DNA of 64,000 nucleotides from the NCBI RefSeq assembly GCF_014656355.1, contig NZ_BNCG01000001.1, positions 515,835 through 579,834 of the forward strand, read 5' to 3'. Within the stretch, counting starts at the first letter, position 1. Every line of letters begins with the position of its first letter. Shown one piece after another: positions 9,618-19,224 of this stretch. Source of the stretch: Camelimonas fluminis. Its GTDB lineage: Bacteria > Pseudomonadota > Alphaproteobacteria > Rhizobiales > Beijerinckiaceae. The notes beneath the pieces were generated by a model. The model had not been told where the DNA came from, ran no database searches, and saw nothing but the letters and a program-made list of their open reading frames with translations. The translations under genes were made by a program, and so were the position numbers.

Positions 9618-10814
9618 TCAGTGATAGGGGTCCGCGGCGTCGCGCAGGCCGTCGCCCATGAAGTTGAACGCCAGCACGACGATCACCACCGGGATGATGG
9701 GCGCCAGCAGCCACGGGTAGAGGTTCACCGCCGCCAGGTTCTGCGCTTCATTGAGCAGCACGCCCCAACTGGTGATCGGCGGGCGCAGGCCAAGCCCGAG
9801 GAATGACAGCGCCGTCTCGCCCAGGATCATCGACGGGATCGACAGGGTGGCGGAAGCGATGAGGTGGCTCATGAAATTGGGGATGAGGTGGCGCCCAATG
9901 ACCCGCGAGCGTGAGGCGCCCATCAGTTCAGCCGCCTTGACGTAGTCCTCCTCGCGCAACGCCAGCAGTTTGGAGCGGACGGCCCGCGCAAGGCCCGGCC
10001 AGTCGAGCAGGCCGAGAATGATGGTGATGCCGAAGAACACCAGCAGCGGGCTCCAGTTCGCCGGCAACGCCGCCGACAGCGCCAGCCATAGCGGCAATTC
10101 TGGCAGCGAGCGCAGGATCTCGATCAGCCGCTGGATGACGTTGTCGACCCAGCCGCCGAGATAGCCGGCGAGGCCGCCGAAAAACAGGCCGAGGGCGAAC
10201 GATACGGCGATGCCTACCAGACCGACCGTGAGCGAGATCCGGGCGCCATAGATGATGCGGGAGAACATGTCGCGTCCCAGCCGGTCGGTGCCCAGCAGGA
10301 ACATGGTGCCGTCCTTCGGCGGACAGACCAGATGGAAGCTGGCGTCGAACAGTCCCCAGAACCGGTAGGGCTCGCCCGGGCAGAAGAAGCGGATCGGCTG
10401 CGGCCGGCTCACGTCCACCTTGTAGTCGCGGGTGAAAGTCTCTTCGTTGAACGTGAAGCTGTAAGGGTAGACGAACGGACGATGCAGGCCGCCGTCGTGG
10501 AAGATCCGCAACGTCTGCGGCGGCGCGTAGAGAAAGTCGCCATTGCGCTTTGTCAGGCCGTAAGGAGCGATCAGCTCCACGAACGGCAGGCTGGCGTAGA
10601 GCGCCACCAGCACCAGCGCCGAGATGACGGCGAGCCGGTGGCGGCGAAACTTCCACCAGATCAGCGTCAGGGCCGAGGCGCGCAGATAGCGCTCGTCCTC
10701 ATTGGCCGTGGGCTCGCTGGCGCCGGGGTCAAACGGCGCGGTGTCGACGAAATGCGGGGTTTTGGATTCACCGCGAGGCGTGGAAGGGAGGTTCATCGTG
10801 GGGGTCGTGCTCAT
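9618..10814 (-). CDS. ABC transporter permease, OppC/DppC type
   Basis: A 398-residue inner-membrane permease of the peptide/nickel/opine ABC family. It has one N-terminal helix, then a roughly 150-residue non-membrane insert, then the BPD_transp_1 core with the EAA-like loop (EDYVKAAELMGASRSRVI) and a typical end, NFMGDGLRDAADPY. I set the start at 10814 because GAGGTGAG lies just upstream; longer in-frame readings overlap the preceding gene. It is the last gene of the four-gene operon and starts 5 bases after the OppB-type permease. It should pair with that permease to form the channel. Confidence 0.92.
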   Translation of the reverse strand: MSTTPTMNLPSTPRGESKTPHFVDTAPFDPGASEPTANEDERYLRASALTLIWWKFRRHRLAVISALVLVALYASLPFVELIAPYGLTKRNGDFLYAPPQTLRIFHDGGLHRPFVYPYSFTFNEETFTRDYKVDVSRPQPIRFFCPGEPYRFWGLFDASFHLVCPPKDGTMFLLGTDRLGRDMFSRIIYGARISLTVGLVGIAVSFALGLFFGGLAGYLGGWVDNVIQRLIEILRSLPELPLWLALSAALPANWSPLLVFFGITIILGLLDWPGLARAVRSKLLALREEDYVKAAELMGASRSRVIGRHLIPNFMSHLIASATLSIPSMILGETALSFLGLGLRPPITSWGVLLNEAQNLAAVNLYPWLLAPIIPVVIVVLAFNFMGDGLRDAADPYH

Positions 10815-10819
10815 GCCGC

Positions 10820-11836
10820 TCACCTCGCGCCCATGCGGATGCGCGGATCCAGCCACGCCAGCAGCAGATCGGAAATCAGCATGCCGACGACGGTCAGCAC
10901 CGCCACGAACATCAGGATGAAGGCTGCCAGGAACTGGTCCTGACTCCGCAGCGCCGCCAGCAGGATGGGGCCGACCGTCGGCAGGCTCATCACCAGCGAC
11001 ACCAGAATGGAGCCGGAGACGAGGCCAGGCAGGATATGGCCGATGTCGGCGACGAACGGGTTCAGCGCCATGCGGAACGGGTATTTGAGCAGGGCGCGGG
11101 TCGGCGGCAGGCCCTTGGCCTTGGCCGTGACGTAATACTGCTTGCCCAGTTCATCGAGCAGGTTGGCGCGCATGCGCCGGATCATCGCCGCCGTGCCCGA
11201 GAGGCCAATGACCAGCGTCGGTACGATCATGTGTTGCAGCAGTGATTTGAACTTGTCCCAGTCCCACGGGGCGGTGGCGTATTTGGGATCATACAGGCCG
11301 CCAATGGAAATGCCGAACCAGCGGTTCATGTAATACAGCAGCACCAGCGCCAGCAGGAAGTTGGGGATGGCGAGGCCGAGATAACCGAGCAGCGTCGCCA
11401 GGTAGTCGCCCCACGAGTACTGGCGCGCCGCCGAATAGATGGCGATCGGGATCGAGACGATGTGGACGAAAATCACCACGGCGATGTTGATCGCCAGGGT
11501 CAGCCACAGGGCGTCGCCCACCACCTCATTGACCGGACGATCGTACTCGAACGACCAGCCCCAGTTGCCCTGAAGCAGCCCGGAGAAGCCATTGGGGCCC
11601 GGCCAGACGCCGAGCCAGGCGAGATATTGCTCCCACACCGGCCGGTCCAGACCATACTGCTTGATGAGGAACGCGGCCTTGGCGGCTGCGGCCTCACCGC
11701 CCTGGGCGCGCAGTTCGGCGATCTGGTTGGTGAGGAAGTCGCCTGGCGGCAGCTTGATGATGATGAACACCAGGCAGCTGATCAGCAGCAGGGTCACGGC
11801 CATGGTGGCGAGGCGCCGCAGAACGAAGCTGATCAT
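10820..11836 (-). CDS. ABC transporter permease, OppB/DppB type
   Basis: A 338-residue permease starting with the typical first helix (MISFVLRRLATMAVTLLLI) and carrying the family loop ELGKQYYVTAKAKGLP, followed by several more helices to the C-terminal LLLAWLDPRIRMGAR. The ATG overlaps the stop of the upstream binding-protein gene (ATGA), which fixes the start and indicates translational coupling. It forms the heterodimeric membrane channel with the next gene. The substrate is not predictable from the permease. Confidence 0.93.
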   Translation of the reverse strand: MISFVLRRLATMAVTLLLISCLVFIIIKLPPGDFLTNQIAELRAQGGEAAAAKAAFLIKQYGLDRPVWEQYLAWLGVWPGPNGFSGLLQGNWGWSFEYDRPVNEVVGDALWLTLAINIAVVIFVHIVSIPIAIYSAARQYSWGDYLATLLGYLGLAIPNFLLALVLLYYMNRWFGISIGGLYDPKYATAPWDWDKFKSLLQHMIVPTLVIGLSGTAAMIRRMRANLLDELGKQYYVTAKAKGLPPTRALLKYPFRMALNPFVADIGHILPGLVSGSILVSLVMSLPTVGPILLAALRSQDQFLAAFILMFVAVLTVVGMLISDLLLAWLDPRIRMGAR

Positions 11837-13809
11837 GCCGGATTGCTCCCCCGACGCTCCGGGCGGACCCAGAACAGTTCGTCCATGCGATAAATCCCGA
11901 GCAGCGCCGTGGGCGCCCAGCTGTAAAGCGCAGTTTTGGGGAAATTGATCAGGCCATTGCGCAGGGCCACCGGCTGCAGGGCGCCGGCGACGGTGCCGAT
12001 CGACCACACGTTTTCAGAGTGTAACCCTAGCATCTCATGCCAGGCGCGGGCTTTCACCGCCTCGTCCGTGGCGTTCATCCACGACGCCATGGCGACCAGA
12101 AGCTTCTTCGCTTGCGGATCGTCGCAGGCTTCGCCGCTCTTGCCCTTGGTCTCGGCGTATTGCCCCCACCTCGGCCACGACATGTTGTCCTGCTGCACCG
12201 GGGCCAGTTCGGTCGGCGCCATCTGCGCGGTGGGAATGGCGTTGTCGAGCCCGGCGGAGGCCACCATGACGGCGCGTCCCTCATAGGCGCGGTTGCGCAG
12301 GATGGTGCGGTCCTGCGGCTTGATGAACAGTTTGATTCCGACCTCGCGCCAGAACTCGGTGATCAGTTCCAGCGTATCGACGGCGAGGCCGGTGTCACTG
12401 TCTACTTCCACCACCACTTCCAGTGGCCGGCCGTCTGGCGCCGTGCGAATGCCCGACGCCGCCGCCTTCAGGCCCATCTCGTCCAGCAGCCGCGTCGCCT
12501 GTGCGGGGTCGTACTGCGCCCAGCGGCTGCGATACTCCGGCCGAAACATCGCCGAGCCTTCCATCACCGTGTTGTTGCCCTCCTTGCCGAGGCCAAACAG
12601 CAGGGCGTTGTTGATGGTGTGCCGGTCGATGGAAAGGGACAGCGCCCGCCGCCAGCGCACGTCGCGGTTCAGCGCCCGCCACATGGGGTCGGCGACGGTG
12701 AGGTTGGGGTAGAGCGCCAGCTCCGAGCCACGGGCCATGCGCCACAGCAACGTGGCGTAGTCGTGCGCCTTCTCGCCCTGCTTCAGCACGGGAATGTCGC
12801 TCATGATCAGGCCACGGGCGAGCACGTCGACCTCGCCGGCGTTGGTCTTGGCGGCGAACAGGCTGGCGGAGGCGATGTCGGCGATAACCCGGTCCACATA
12901 GGGCAGTTGTGCGCCGGCGCTGTCGATGCGGTGGAAATAGGGGTTGCGCTCAAAGATGATCCGCGTCGCTCCGGCTTCCACGGGGCGCCACGGGAACAGG
13001 GTCGGCAAGGTTGGGCTGGAATTCTCCAGCATGGCGTCCATGCGGTTGTGCAACGGCGCCCACGATTTCACCCGCGCCTTCTTGACCAGTTCCGCCAGTT
13101 GCTCGGCCGGGGCGTATTTGACGTGATATTGGCGCAGCACGTGGGCGGGGCGATAAATATAGGGGTCTTGCGGACCAGCGAGCGTCGGCAGGAACAGCGG
13201 ATTGGGGCGCGGCCAGGAATAGCGGACGGTGATCTCGTCCAGCACCTCGAATTTCGGCTCCTGGCCATCAGCCAGCAGGAACAGCGGCGGGCCGGACGGC
13301 GTCAGCGCCGGGTTCCTGATGATGTCCTGCCAATAGTAGCGGAAGTCTTCGCTGGTGAAGGGATGGCCGTCGGACCAGCGGTGGCCGCGTCGCAGCCGCA
13401 GGGTGAAAATGCGGCCTTCCACCACGTCGACGGCAGCCAGCACGTCGGGCTGCATCTGCAACTGTTCGGTATAGCCGACCAGGCGGGTGTAGGCGTTGGC
13501 CGACAGATAGCGGATGTCGCGGGCGCGGGCGATCAGCGTCGTCATCTCGCCGCCGGGCGTCCCGGTGCGCCGCCCATGGGCCGGCAGGTCGACCACCAGC
13601 GGGTCCTGTGGCAGGCGCTCCTTCAGCGGCGGCAGGGAGCCGGCTGTGACCTGCGCCTGCAGCAGCGGGCTTTCGCCGGCGCCCTGGCCCAGCGCCGTCT
13701 GGCCGAGCAGCGGCGCCGCGGCGAGAGCGACGCCAGTGGTGAGCAGGGCGCGGCGCGAGATTCCCTCAGCTTGCAGGGTGTCCGGGATTCTACGGTGATC
13801 GCGGGTCAT
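11833..13809 (-). CDS. peptide-type ABC transporter substrate-binding protein with Tat-like signal
   Basis: A 658-residue SBP_bac_5 (cluster C) periplasmic binding protein. The N terminus has SRRALL at residues 18-23 before a hydrophobic stretch, a twin-arginine-type signal, so it is probably exported folded. The mature part has the family features (FTLRLRRGHRWSDGHPFTSEDF; WRRALSLSIDRHTINN). It is longer than the usual ~540 residues. The start at 13809 overlaps the stop of the ATPase gene (ATGA), and its own stop overlaps the OppB-type start. It captures the ligand for this importer, an oligopeptide or similar; the exact ligand is unknown. Confidence 0.92.
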   Translation of the reverse strand: MTRDHRRIPDTLQAEGISRRALLTTGVALAAAPLLGQTALGQGAGESPLLQAQVTAGSLPPLKERLPQDPLVVDLPAHGRRTGTPGGEMTTLIARARDIRYLSANAYTRLVGYTEQLQMQPDVLAAVDVVEGRIFTLRLRRGHRWSDGHPFTSEDFRYYWQDIIRNPALTPSGPPLFLLADGQEPKFEVLDEITVRYSWPRPNPLFLPTLAGPQDPYIYRPAHVLRQYHVKYAPAEQLAELVKKARVKSWAPLHNRMDAMLENSSPTLPTLFPWRPVEAGATRIIFERNPYFHRIDSAGAQLPYVDRVIADIASASLFAAKTNAGEVDVLARGLIMSDIPVLKQGEKAHDYATLLWRMARGSELALYPNLTVADPMWRALNRDVRWRRALSLSIDRHTINNALLFGLGKEGNNTVMEGSAMFRPEYRSRWAQYDPAQATRLLDEMGLKAAASGIRTAPDGRPLEVVVEVDSDTGLAVDTLELITEFWREVGIKLFIKPQDRTILRNRAYEGRAVMVASAGLDNAIPTAQMAPTELAPVQQDNMSWPRWGQYAETKGKSGEACDDPQAKKLLVAMASWMNATDEAVKARAWHEMLGLHSENVWSIGTVAGALQPVALRNGLINFPKTALYSWAPTALLGIYRMDELFWVRPERRGSNPA

Positions 13810-15680
13810 GCCGCGGCCCTCCCGGCGGCGTCTCCCAGCCGCACGTAATGTTGCGGCGCGACTTCGCGCATGAGCCCCGCCTCGCCGGTCTCCAGCCGGT
13901 AGGGCGCGGGCCATTGCGTCGGTTCGGAGAAGCGGCCGGAGCGGAGTTTCTCGAAGTCCAGCGGATGGTCGAGGTCCGGCGCCGGCACCGCCGCCAGCAG
14001 CGCCTGGGTGTAGGGATGCAGCGGCGCGTTGAACAGGGTCTCGCGCGGCGCCTGCTCGACGATGTGTCCCCGGCACATCACGGCGATGACGTCGGCCATG
14101 TAGTCCACCACCGCCAGATTGTGCGAGACGAAGATGTAAGACAGATCGAGCGCCTGCTGCAGGTCTTTCAGCAGGTTCAGCACCTGGGCCTGCACCGAGA
14201 CGTCGAGCGCTGAAACCGGCTCGTCGCACAGCAGCACCTGCGGCGACAGGGCAAGGGCCCTGGCGATGCCAAGGCGCTGGCGCTGGCCGCCGGAGAACGA
14301 ATGCGGATAGCGGCGCAGGGCGTGACGGTCGAGGCCGACCATGGCCAGCAGCATGCTGGCGCGCTCGAACTGCTCCTGCTCCGTCCCGACGTTGTGGATG
14401 CGCATGGGCTCGGTCAGCAACTGGTAGACCGTCATGCGCGGATTGAGCGAGCCATAGGGGTCCTGGAAAATGAACTGCACGGCGCGGCGATAGCGCATCA
14501 GGTCATTGCCCTTCAGCGTGCTGATGTCGCGCAGGCCGTCGCCTTCATCGTAGCAGATGGTCCCGGAATCCGGCGTGATGGCGCGCATGATCATCCGCGA
14601 CACCGTGGTCTTGCCGCAACCGGATTCGCCAACGAGACCAAGCGTCTGCCCAGGCATCAGCGTCAGGCTGACATCGGACACGGCGCGCACCTGGCGGGTC
14701 TGGCCGGAAAACCAGCCGGAGCGCAGGGTGAAGGTTTTGGAGATGTCGCGCGCTTCCAGCACCGGGCCGGCCGGGCGCTTCGTCGCCGGGCGCGCCTGGG
14801 CGGCGAGCAGACGCGCGTCGGCAACCTCGCGCAGCGGCGTCAGGCGTTCGCCTGGCTTCATGTCGAAGTGTGGCGCGGCGTTCATCAGCGCGCGCAGATA
14901 GGGATGCTGCGGATTGCGGAAGATGGTCTCGCGATCGCCGGATTCGACGATGCGTCCGCGATACATCACCACCACGTCGTCAGCCACATTGGCGACAACC
15001 CCCAGATCGTGGGTGATCAGCAGCACTGACATGCCGGTTTCCGCCTGCAGGTCGGAAATCAGCTCCAGGATCTGCGCCTGGGTGGTGACGTCAAGAGCGG
15101 TGGTGGGCTCATCGGCGATGAGCAGGGCCGGCCGGCAGATCAGGGCCATGGCGATCATGGCGCGCTGGCGCATGCCGCCCGACAGCTCAAACGGATAGGT
15201 ATTGAAGATGCGGCCTGGCTCAGGGAGTCCAACGCGCTGGAACACCGCCTCCGCCACCTCGCGCGCCACATGCGCCGGCACGCGGTTGTGCAGCATGTAG
15301 GCTTCCGTCACCTGATCGCCAACGGTGTGCAGGGGCGAGAGCGAGCTCATCGGCTCCTGGAAAATCATGGTCATGCGGTCGCCGCGCAGGGCGCGCATGT
15401 CCTTGCCGGAGGGATCAAGCCGGGTGAGGTCCACCGGGGCGTCCGGGCGATCCGGATCGTTGAACAGAATGGAGCCGCCGGTGATGGTCGCGGCCTTGGG
15501 GAGGATGCCCATCATCGCCTGGGCGGTGACCGACTTTCCCGAGCCGGATTCGCCCACCAGCGCCACGGTGCGACCGCGCGGAATATCGAAGGAAACGCCA
15601 CGGAGCGCCTGCGTGACGACGCCGGCGCCCGTGAAGCTCACGGCGAGATCCCTGATGCTGAAAAGCGGCGTTTCACTCAA
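13806..15680 (-). CDS. ABC transporter ATP-binding protein with two fused nucleotide-binding domains (OppD-OppF type)
   Basis: A 624-residue tandem ATPase. Domain 1 has Walker A GESGSGKS (43-50), signature LSGGM (166-170) and Walker B LLIADEP. Domain 2 has Walker A GESGCGKT (351-358), signature FSGGQ (462-466) and Walker B LLCDEP (483-488). Each is followed by the oligopeptide-family C-terminal extension (HPYxxALL). Both sites look active. The start codon is TTG, preceded by a CGGGGG stretch; no ATG fits. It is the first gene of the operon ATPase, binding protein, permease, permease, and energises import. The architecture resembles YejF or GsiA, but the gene order differs from yejABEF. Confidence 0.94.
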   Translation of the reverse strand: MSETPLFSIRDLAVSFTGAGVVTQALRGVSFDIPRGRTVALVGESGSGKSVTAQAMMGILPKAATITGGSILFNDPDRPDAPVDLTRLDPSGKDMRALRGDRMTMIFQEPMSSLSPLHTVGDQVTEAYMLHNRVPAHVAREVAEAVFQRVGLPEPGRIFNTYPFELSGGMRQRAMIAMALICRPALLIADEPTTALDVTTQAQILELISDLQAETGMSVLLITHDLGVVANVADDVVVMYRGRIVESGDRETIFRNPQHPYLRALMNAAPHFDMKPGERLTPLREVADARLLAAQARPATKRPAGPVLEARDISKTFTLRSGWFSGQTRQVRAVSDVSLTLMPGQTLGLVGESGCGKTTVSRMIMRAITPDSGTICYDEGDGLRDISTLKGNDLMRYRRAVQFIFQDPYGSLNPRMTVYQLLTEPMRIHNVGTEQEQFERASMLLAMVGLDRHALRRYPHSFSGGQRQRLGIARALALSPQVLLCDEPVSALDVSVQAQVLNLLKDLQQALDLSYIFVSHNLAVVDYMADVIAVMCRGHIVEQAPRETLFNAPLHPYTQALLAAVPAPDLDHPLDFEKLRSGRFSEPTQWPAPYRLETGEAGLMREVAPQHYVRLGDAAGRAAA

Positions 15681-15909
15681 CTGATGCCCCCGGACTTTGG
15701 CGTCTCAAGATCGCGGCGGATATTCCACATTCATTCGTGTGGATCTGTCTTCTCCAAGCATTAAACAGGTTGGCCCCGCAAGGCTATAGAGCTGCGTTGC
15801 GAAACAGGACGCCTTTGGGGATGGTTTTGGCAAGGTTGCGCGTTGAGCGGCGGCGCGACCGGAAAATCCGGTCGCCCGGCGGCTGTTCCCGCCGGCTGGC
15901 CCGTCCTGT

Positions 15910-15946
15910 TATTGCGCGGCGGCGCCTCTATTGCGCGGCGGCGCCT
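15910..15946. repeat. 19-bp tandem duplication over the 3' end of the glycosyltransferase-deacetylase gene
   Basis: tattgcgcggcggcgcct occurs at 15910-15927 and again at 15929-15946. The copies encode, on the minus strand, the last codons (GAAAQ) and the stop, so the gene end has been duplicated, with the outer copy lying just beyond the stop. Confidence 0.7.
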
Positions 15947-17892
15947 TGCGACAGGGCGTCATCGATGGCCGTCATGCGCGCGGCGGGATGGGCGGCGATG
16001 AGGCCGAGCAGGATGGCGACGAAGGCGTCGATGCGGGCGTCGTGAACCAGATGGTGGGTGAGCAGGCCAATGGGCTCAGGATCGGCGGCGGGCGCGGTGA
16101 AGCCGGCGATGGCCTGACACAGCGCTTCGGCGAGGTCCGCCGGACCGACCAGGCTGCGATCGCCGCGCCAGGCGATGGGGTCGATGTGGGCGTTGACCTG
16201 CGCCAGGCCTGGCGCGGCGAAACGCGCCGGGCGGCGCCGGAAGGTCGACAGGCCGGTGAACCCCGCTCCGGCCAGTCGCGGCGTCAGGGCTGGGCTGGCC
16301 CGGTTCCACGGCGGGGTGAAAACCGGGCGCGTTTGCGCGCCAAACAGGGCGTGGATGCGGGCCAGTCCTTCTCCCGCCCGCCGCGCCAGTTCCTCCGGAT
16401 CGCCATGACTGAACTCGCCCTTTTTGGCGTTCGCCGGGGCGAGGTTTTCGTGGTTGAGGCCATGAACCAGCACGGCGACGTGGGGCTCGCCGGCAAGGCG
16501 ATCCGCCAGTTCAGATGTGGCCCGGGCAGGGATGGCGGCGATGGCGAGCGGCGCATGATGGGCGCGGGTCAGCTCCAGCAGCCGCTCCAGTTGCGGGGTC
16601 GGCGCGACCGCGTCGTCGTCGCGATGCCAGAAAGCGACGCTCCGGCCAGCGTCGCCGGCGTGGTCCAGGGCGGCTTTCACCGGGCCCAGGGCGGCGGCTA
16701 TGGCGGTGATGAGCGGGGTCACGCCCGGGCTGGCGATGGCGGGCCGGTCCGCTGCCAGTCGTTCAATGAGCTGCGCCGAGCAGTCCGCGCCGTTCACCGC
16801 GACGCCGTGATCGCTGGTCCCTCCGCTGGCCTGCGCCGCGCTGACGGCGGCCAGCAGTGTTGTCGCCGTCACCTCCTCCAGGGCGATGTTCTGCACGAGG
16901 CCGCGGGCGGCGAACAGGGCGGCGCGCTGGGCCTGTTCGGTTTCCCCGCCTTCAGCGAACGGAACCACAACCGCCGGCGCGCCGGTGGCGAGAATGTCGA
17001 GGGCGGTGTTGTAGCCGCACTGGCTGACAGAGGCGGCGCAGCGGCGCAACAGATCACGGAAATCCGGCCGGGCGCGTTCGATGATGGCGTTGGCCGGCGC
17101 GGCATGGCGCAGGCTGGTCATGGCTGCTTCCGCCACCTTGTGGCCGACGAGCAGACGCCAGACGCGCCGTTCCGGGTCAGATGTCGCGGCCGCCAGAGCT
17201 GCGTGGAGCAGTGGCAGGGCCGCCGCCGAGCCGCCGCCGGAGACGACGATCCCGGCTCGGGTGGGCGCCGTCGCCGGGGGCGGCGCGGCCGGGCGGTTGT
17301 CGTCGACATAGCCGGTGTAGTGCAGGCTGGGCTTCAGGTCGTCGGCGATGGGCCATGAGGCCTCCAGCGGAACCACCGCCGGGTCAGAATGAACCAGCAC
17401 GCCGTCGTAGCGGGCGCGCAGCAGGGCGTGGGCGGCGTCGATCTTCGCCTGTTTGGCTGGTCGGGCGAGGATGTCGCGCACCGAAGCCAGCACGAGGGGC
17501 GGTCGCGCCAGCCCTTGCGCTGCATCCAGAATGGCCTGAAATTCCGCGCCCAGGGCGCGCCGGCCGAAGGGAAACAGCTCTGTCACGAGCACATGCGGTT
17601 GCAATTGCTCCAGGGCTTTGCTGGCGATGGCGATGCGGCGCCGCGCCGTTTCCGGGCGCAAGGGCGCGCCGCCTTCCTCGCGCAGGTTGGAAAACGCCGT
17701 CCCCACCACATGCAGGGGCGGCAACTGGATCAGTTCGACCCCATCAATGCGTAGCAGCGTCGCCGGCTGGCCGCCGCTGATGATCTGCGCCACATGCCCA
17801 CGCGCCGCCAGCGCCCGCGCCAGGGAGGCGGCCCGCGTCAGATGGCCGACGCCGAGCAGATGGGTGACCACAATGGCGATGCGCAAGCTCAT
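15928..17892 (-). CDS. fusion of a MurG-like glycosyltransferase and a polysaccharide-deacetylase-like domain
   Basis: A 654-residue two-domain protein. Residues 1-370 resemble GT28/MurG-type transferases: GVGHLTR (14-20), the glycine-rich SGGG (218-221) and the C-terminal donor-site motif SQCGYNTALDIL (290-301). Residues 415-654 resemble polysaccharide deacetylases: HRDDD (423-427), HGLNHENLAP (477-486), TPPWN (526-530) and THHLVHD (612-618). One polypeptide could therefore add a sugar and remove an acyl group; the substrate is unknown. No signal peptide or membrane helix is obvious, so it is probably cytoplasmic. The start overlaps the stop of the upstream glycosyltransferase (ATGA). It is the last gene of the four-gene minus-strand glycan cluster. 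Confidence 0.85.
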   Translation of the reverse strand: MSLRIAIVVTHLLGVGHLTRAASLARALAARGHVAQIISGGQPATLLRIDGVELIQLPPLHVVGTAFSNLREEGGAPLRPETARRRIAIASKALEQLQPHVLVTELFPFGRRALGAEFQAILDAAQGLARPPLVLASVRDILARPAKQAKIDAAHALLRARYDGVLVHSDPAVVPLEASWPIADDLKPSLHYTGYVDDNRPAAPPPATAPTRAGIVVSGGGSAAALPLLHAALAAATSDPERRVWRLLVGHKVAEAAMTSLRHAAPANAIIERARPDFRDLLRRCAASVSQCGYNTALDILATGAPAVVVPFAEGGETEQAQRAALFAARGLVQNIALEEVTATTLLAAVSAAQASGGTSDHGVAVNGADCSAQLIERLAADRPAIASPGVTPLITAIAAALGPVKAALDHAGDAGRSVAFWHRDDDAVAPTPQLERLLELTRAHHAPLAIAAIPARATSELADRLAGEPHVAVLVHGLNHENLAPANAKKGEFSHGDPEELARRAGEGLARIHALFGAQTRPVFTPPWNRASPALTPRLAGAGFTGLSTFRRRPARFAAPGLAQVNAHIDPIAWRGDRSLVGPADLAEALCQAIAGFTAPAADPEPIGLLTHHLVHDARIDAFVAILLGLIAAHPAARMTAIDDALSQGAAAQ

Positions 17893-19052
17893 GGAGCGTC
17901 CCGTTCTGCCAGCAATGGCGCCAGCGTATCCCGTAAAATCGCGGCGGCGCTGGTGAGGCTGCGCTGCTGGCGGACAAACGCGGCGCCGGCCGCGCCGGCG
18001 GGACGCAGCAACTCCGGTTGCCCAAGCAAATCATCCAGCCGGGCGGCGAAGCGACCGGCGAGCGTCGTCTGTGGCCTGCCGGCGACCAGCCAGCCCGTTT
18101 CATGGTTCCGCACCACGCCGCTGACGCCGCCGGCATCGCCGGCAAGCACCGGGCAGCCATTGGCTTGGGCCTCCAGCAGCGCCATGCCAAACGCCTCGTT
18201 GATCGCCGGCCATACCAGCAGATCGTGCGCCGCATAGACGCCGTCGAGTTCTTCCTGCGACGCCAGGCCAGCCAGGATCACCCGTTTGCCGAATTGCGCG
18301 AACAGCGCCGCGACGTCGTCCCGCGCCGGCCCGTCGCCAACGATCGTCAGGCGCCAGTTCTGGCTGGCGATCCGGGTCAGGCTGTCCGCGAGGACATGGA
18401 AGGAGGCCAGCTTGTCGCCCCGGCGCAACATTGCAACGGCCAGCAGGCGGACCGCGCCAGGTCCGGCTTGTGGGCCCGGCGCCAGGCGCGGCTGCGCTGG
18501 CAGTCGCGTCAGGAACGGGGGCAGGGCGCGGCATTTCCCGGCCATGTCCGCCTCTGCCAGCTCGGCGGCTTCGAGCAGGCATGGCCGGTCGTTTTCGTTG
18601 AGTACGAATACGGTCCTGGCCTGGCGCAACGCCGCCACGGTCGCGGCGTGACCCATGCGCCAGGGGCCGCTGGCCCGGCTGGGGGCGAGCGACGCCTCGG
18701 CGACCACATAGGGAATGTCGAGCGCCGCCGCGACGGCCGGGCCGATCCAGTCCGGCGCGCGATCATAAAGGTGGTAGGTGAACCACAGGCGTGGACGGTC
18801 GGGGGCGGGCGTCGCGGTCCAGCGCGCGACCAGCTGGCCAGCCTCGCGCAGGGCTGCGTCGCGCATGGCGCCCTGCGCGTCCTGGTCTCCGGTTTTGTCG
18901 TGGCTGCGCAAACGCGCGGCGATCTGCGGGGCGAAGCCGGCCGCCGCCAGCGCCGCCAGCAGATTGCGCGCCATGGTGCGGTCGCCGGACGGCTGGGGAT
19001 GGTCCGGCGGTTTCATCGGCGCGTAGAAGGCGACGGGCGCGTTGCGGACCAT
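17889..19052 (-). CDS. glycosyltransferase, family 4 type
   Basis: A 387-residue GT-B transferase. The C-terminal half shows RLLAVAMLRRGDKL, RLTIVGDGPARDDV and the donor-site block NEAFGMALLEA (about 285-295), as in GT4 retaining enzymes. The N-terminal acceptor half is divergent. I chose ATG 19052 because AGGAGG lies 8 bases upstream; longer readings lack an SD. It ends in an ATGA overlap with the glycosyltransferase-deacetylase gene, so the two are coupled. It probably transfers a hexose in the same glycan pathway; the sugar is unknown. Confidence 0.88.
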   Translation of the reverse strand: MVRNAPVAFYAPMKPPDHPQPSGDRTMARNLLAALAAAGFAPQIAARLRSHDKTGDQDAQGAMRDAALREAGQLVARWTATPAPDRPRLWFTYHLYDRAPDWIGPAVAAALDIPYVVAEASLAPSRASGPWRMGHAATVAALRQARTVFVLNENDRPCLLEAAELAEADMAGKCRALPPFLTRLPAQPRLAPGPQAGPGAVRLLAVAMLRRGDKLASFHVLADSLTRIASQNWRLTIVGDGPARDDVAALFAQFGKRVILAGLASQEELDGVYAAHDLLVWPAINEAFGMALLEAQANGCPVLAGDAGGVSGVVRNHETGWLVAGRPQTTLAGRFAARLDDLLGQPELLRPAGAAGAAFVRQQRSLTSAAAILRDTLAPLLAERDAP

Positions 19053-19224
19053 GGCGTCATCCTCCTGAAAACCAGAGTGAAAACCCCTTGAAGGAAAGGG
19101 GGGGCGCTCCACTCCTTTGGCCTGGCGCATGTTCACAATGCGAGACGGCCCACGCCCGGCCGGAAAATGTCGCCGAAAATATCCTGCGCTTTCCTGTCAC
19201 ACGCGTTATCGGTCACGTCGGGCG

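Noticed and set aside
12037..13848. Long plus-strand frame opposite the ABC binding-protein gene
   Set aside because: The minus-strand gene has a signal peptide, family motifs and ATGA coupling at both ends; the plus-strand product is low-complexity.
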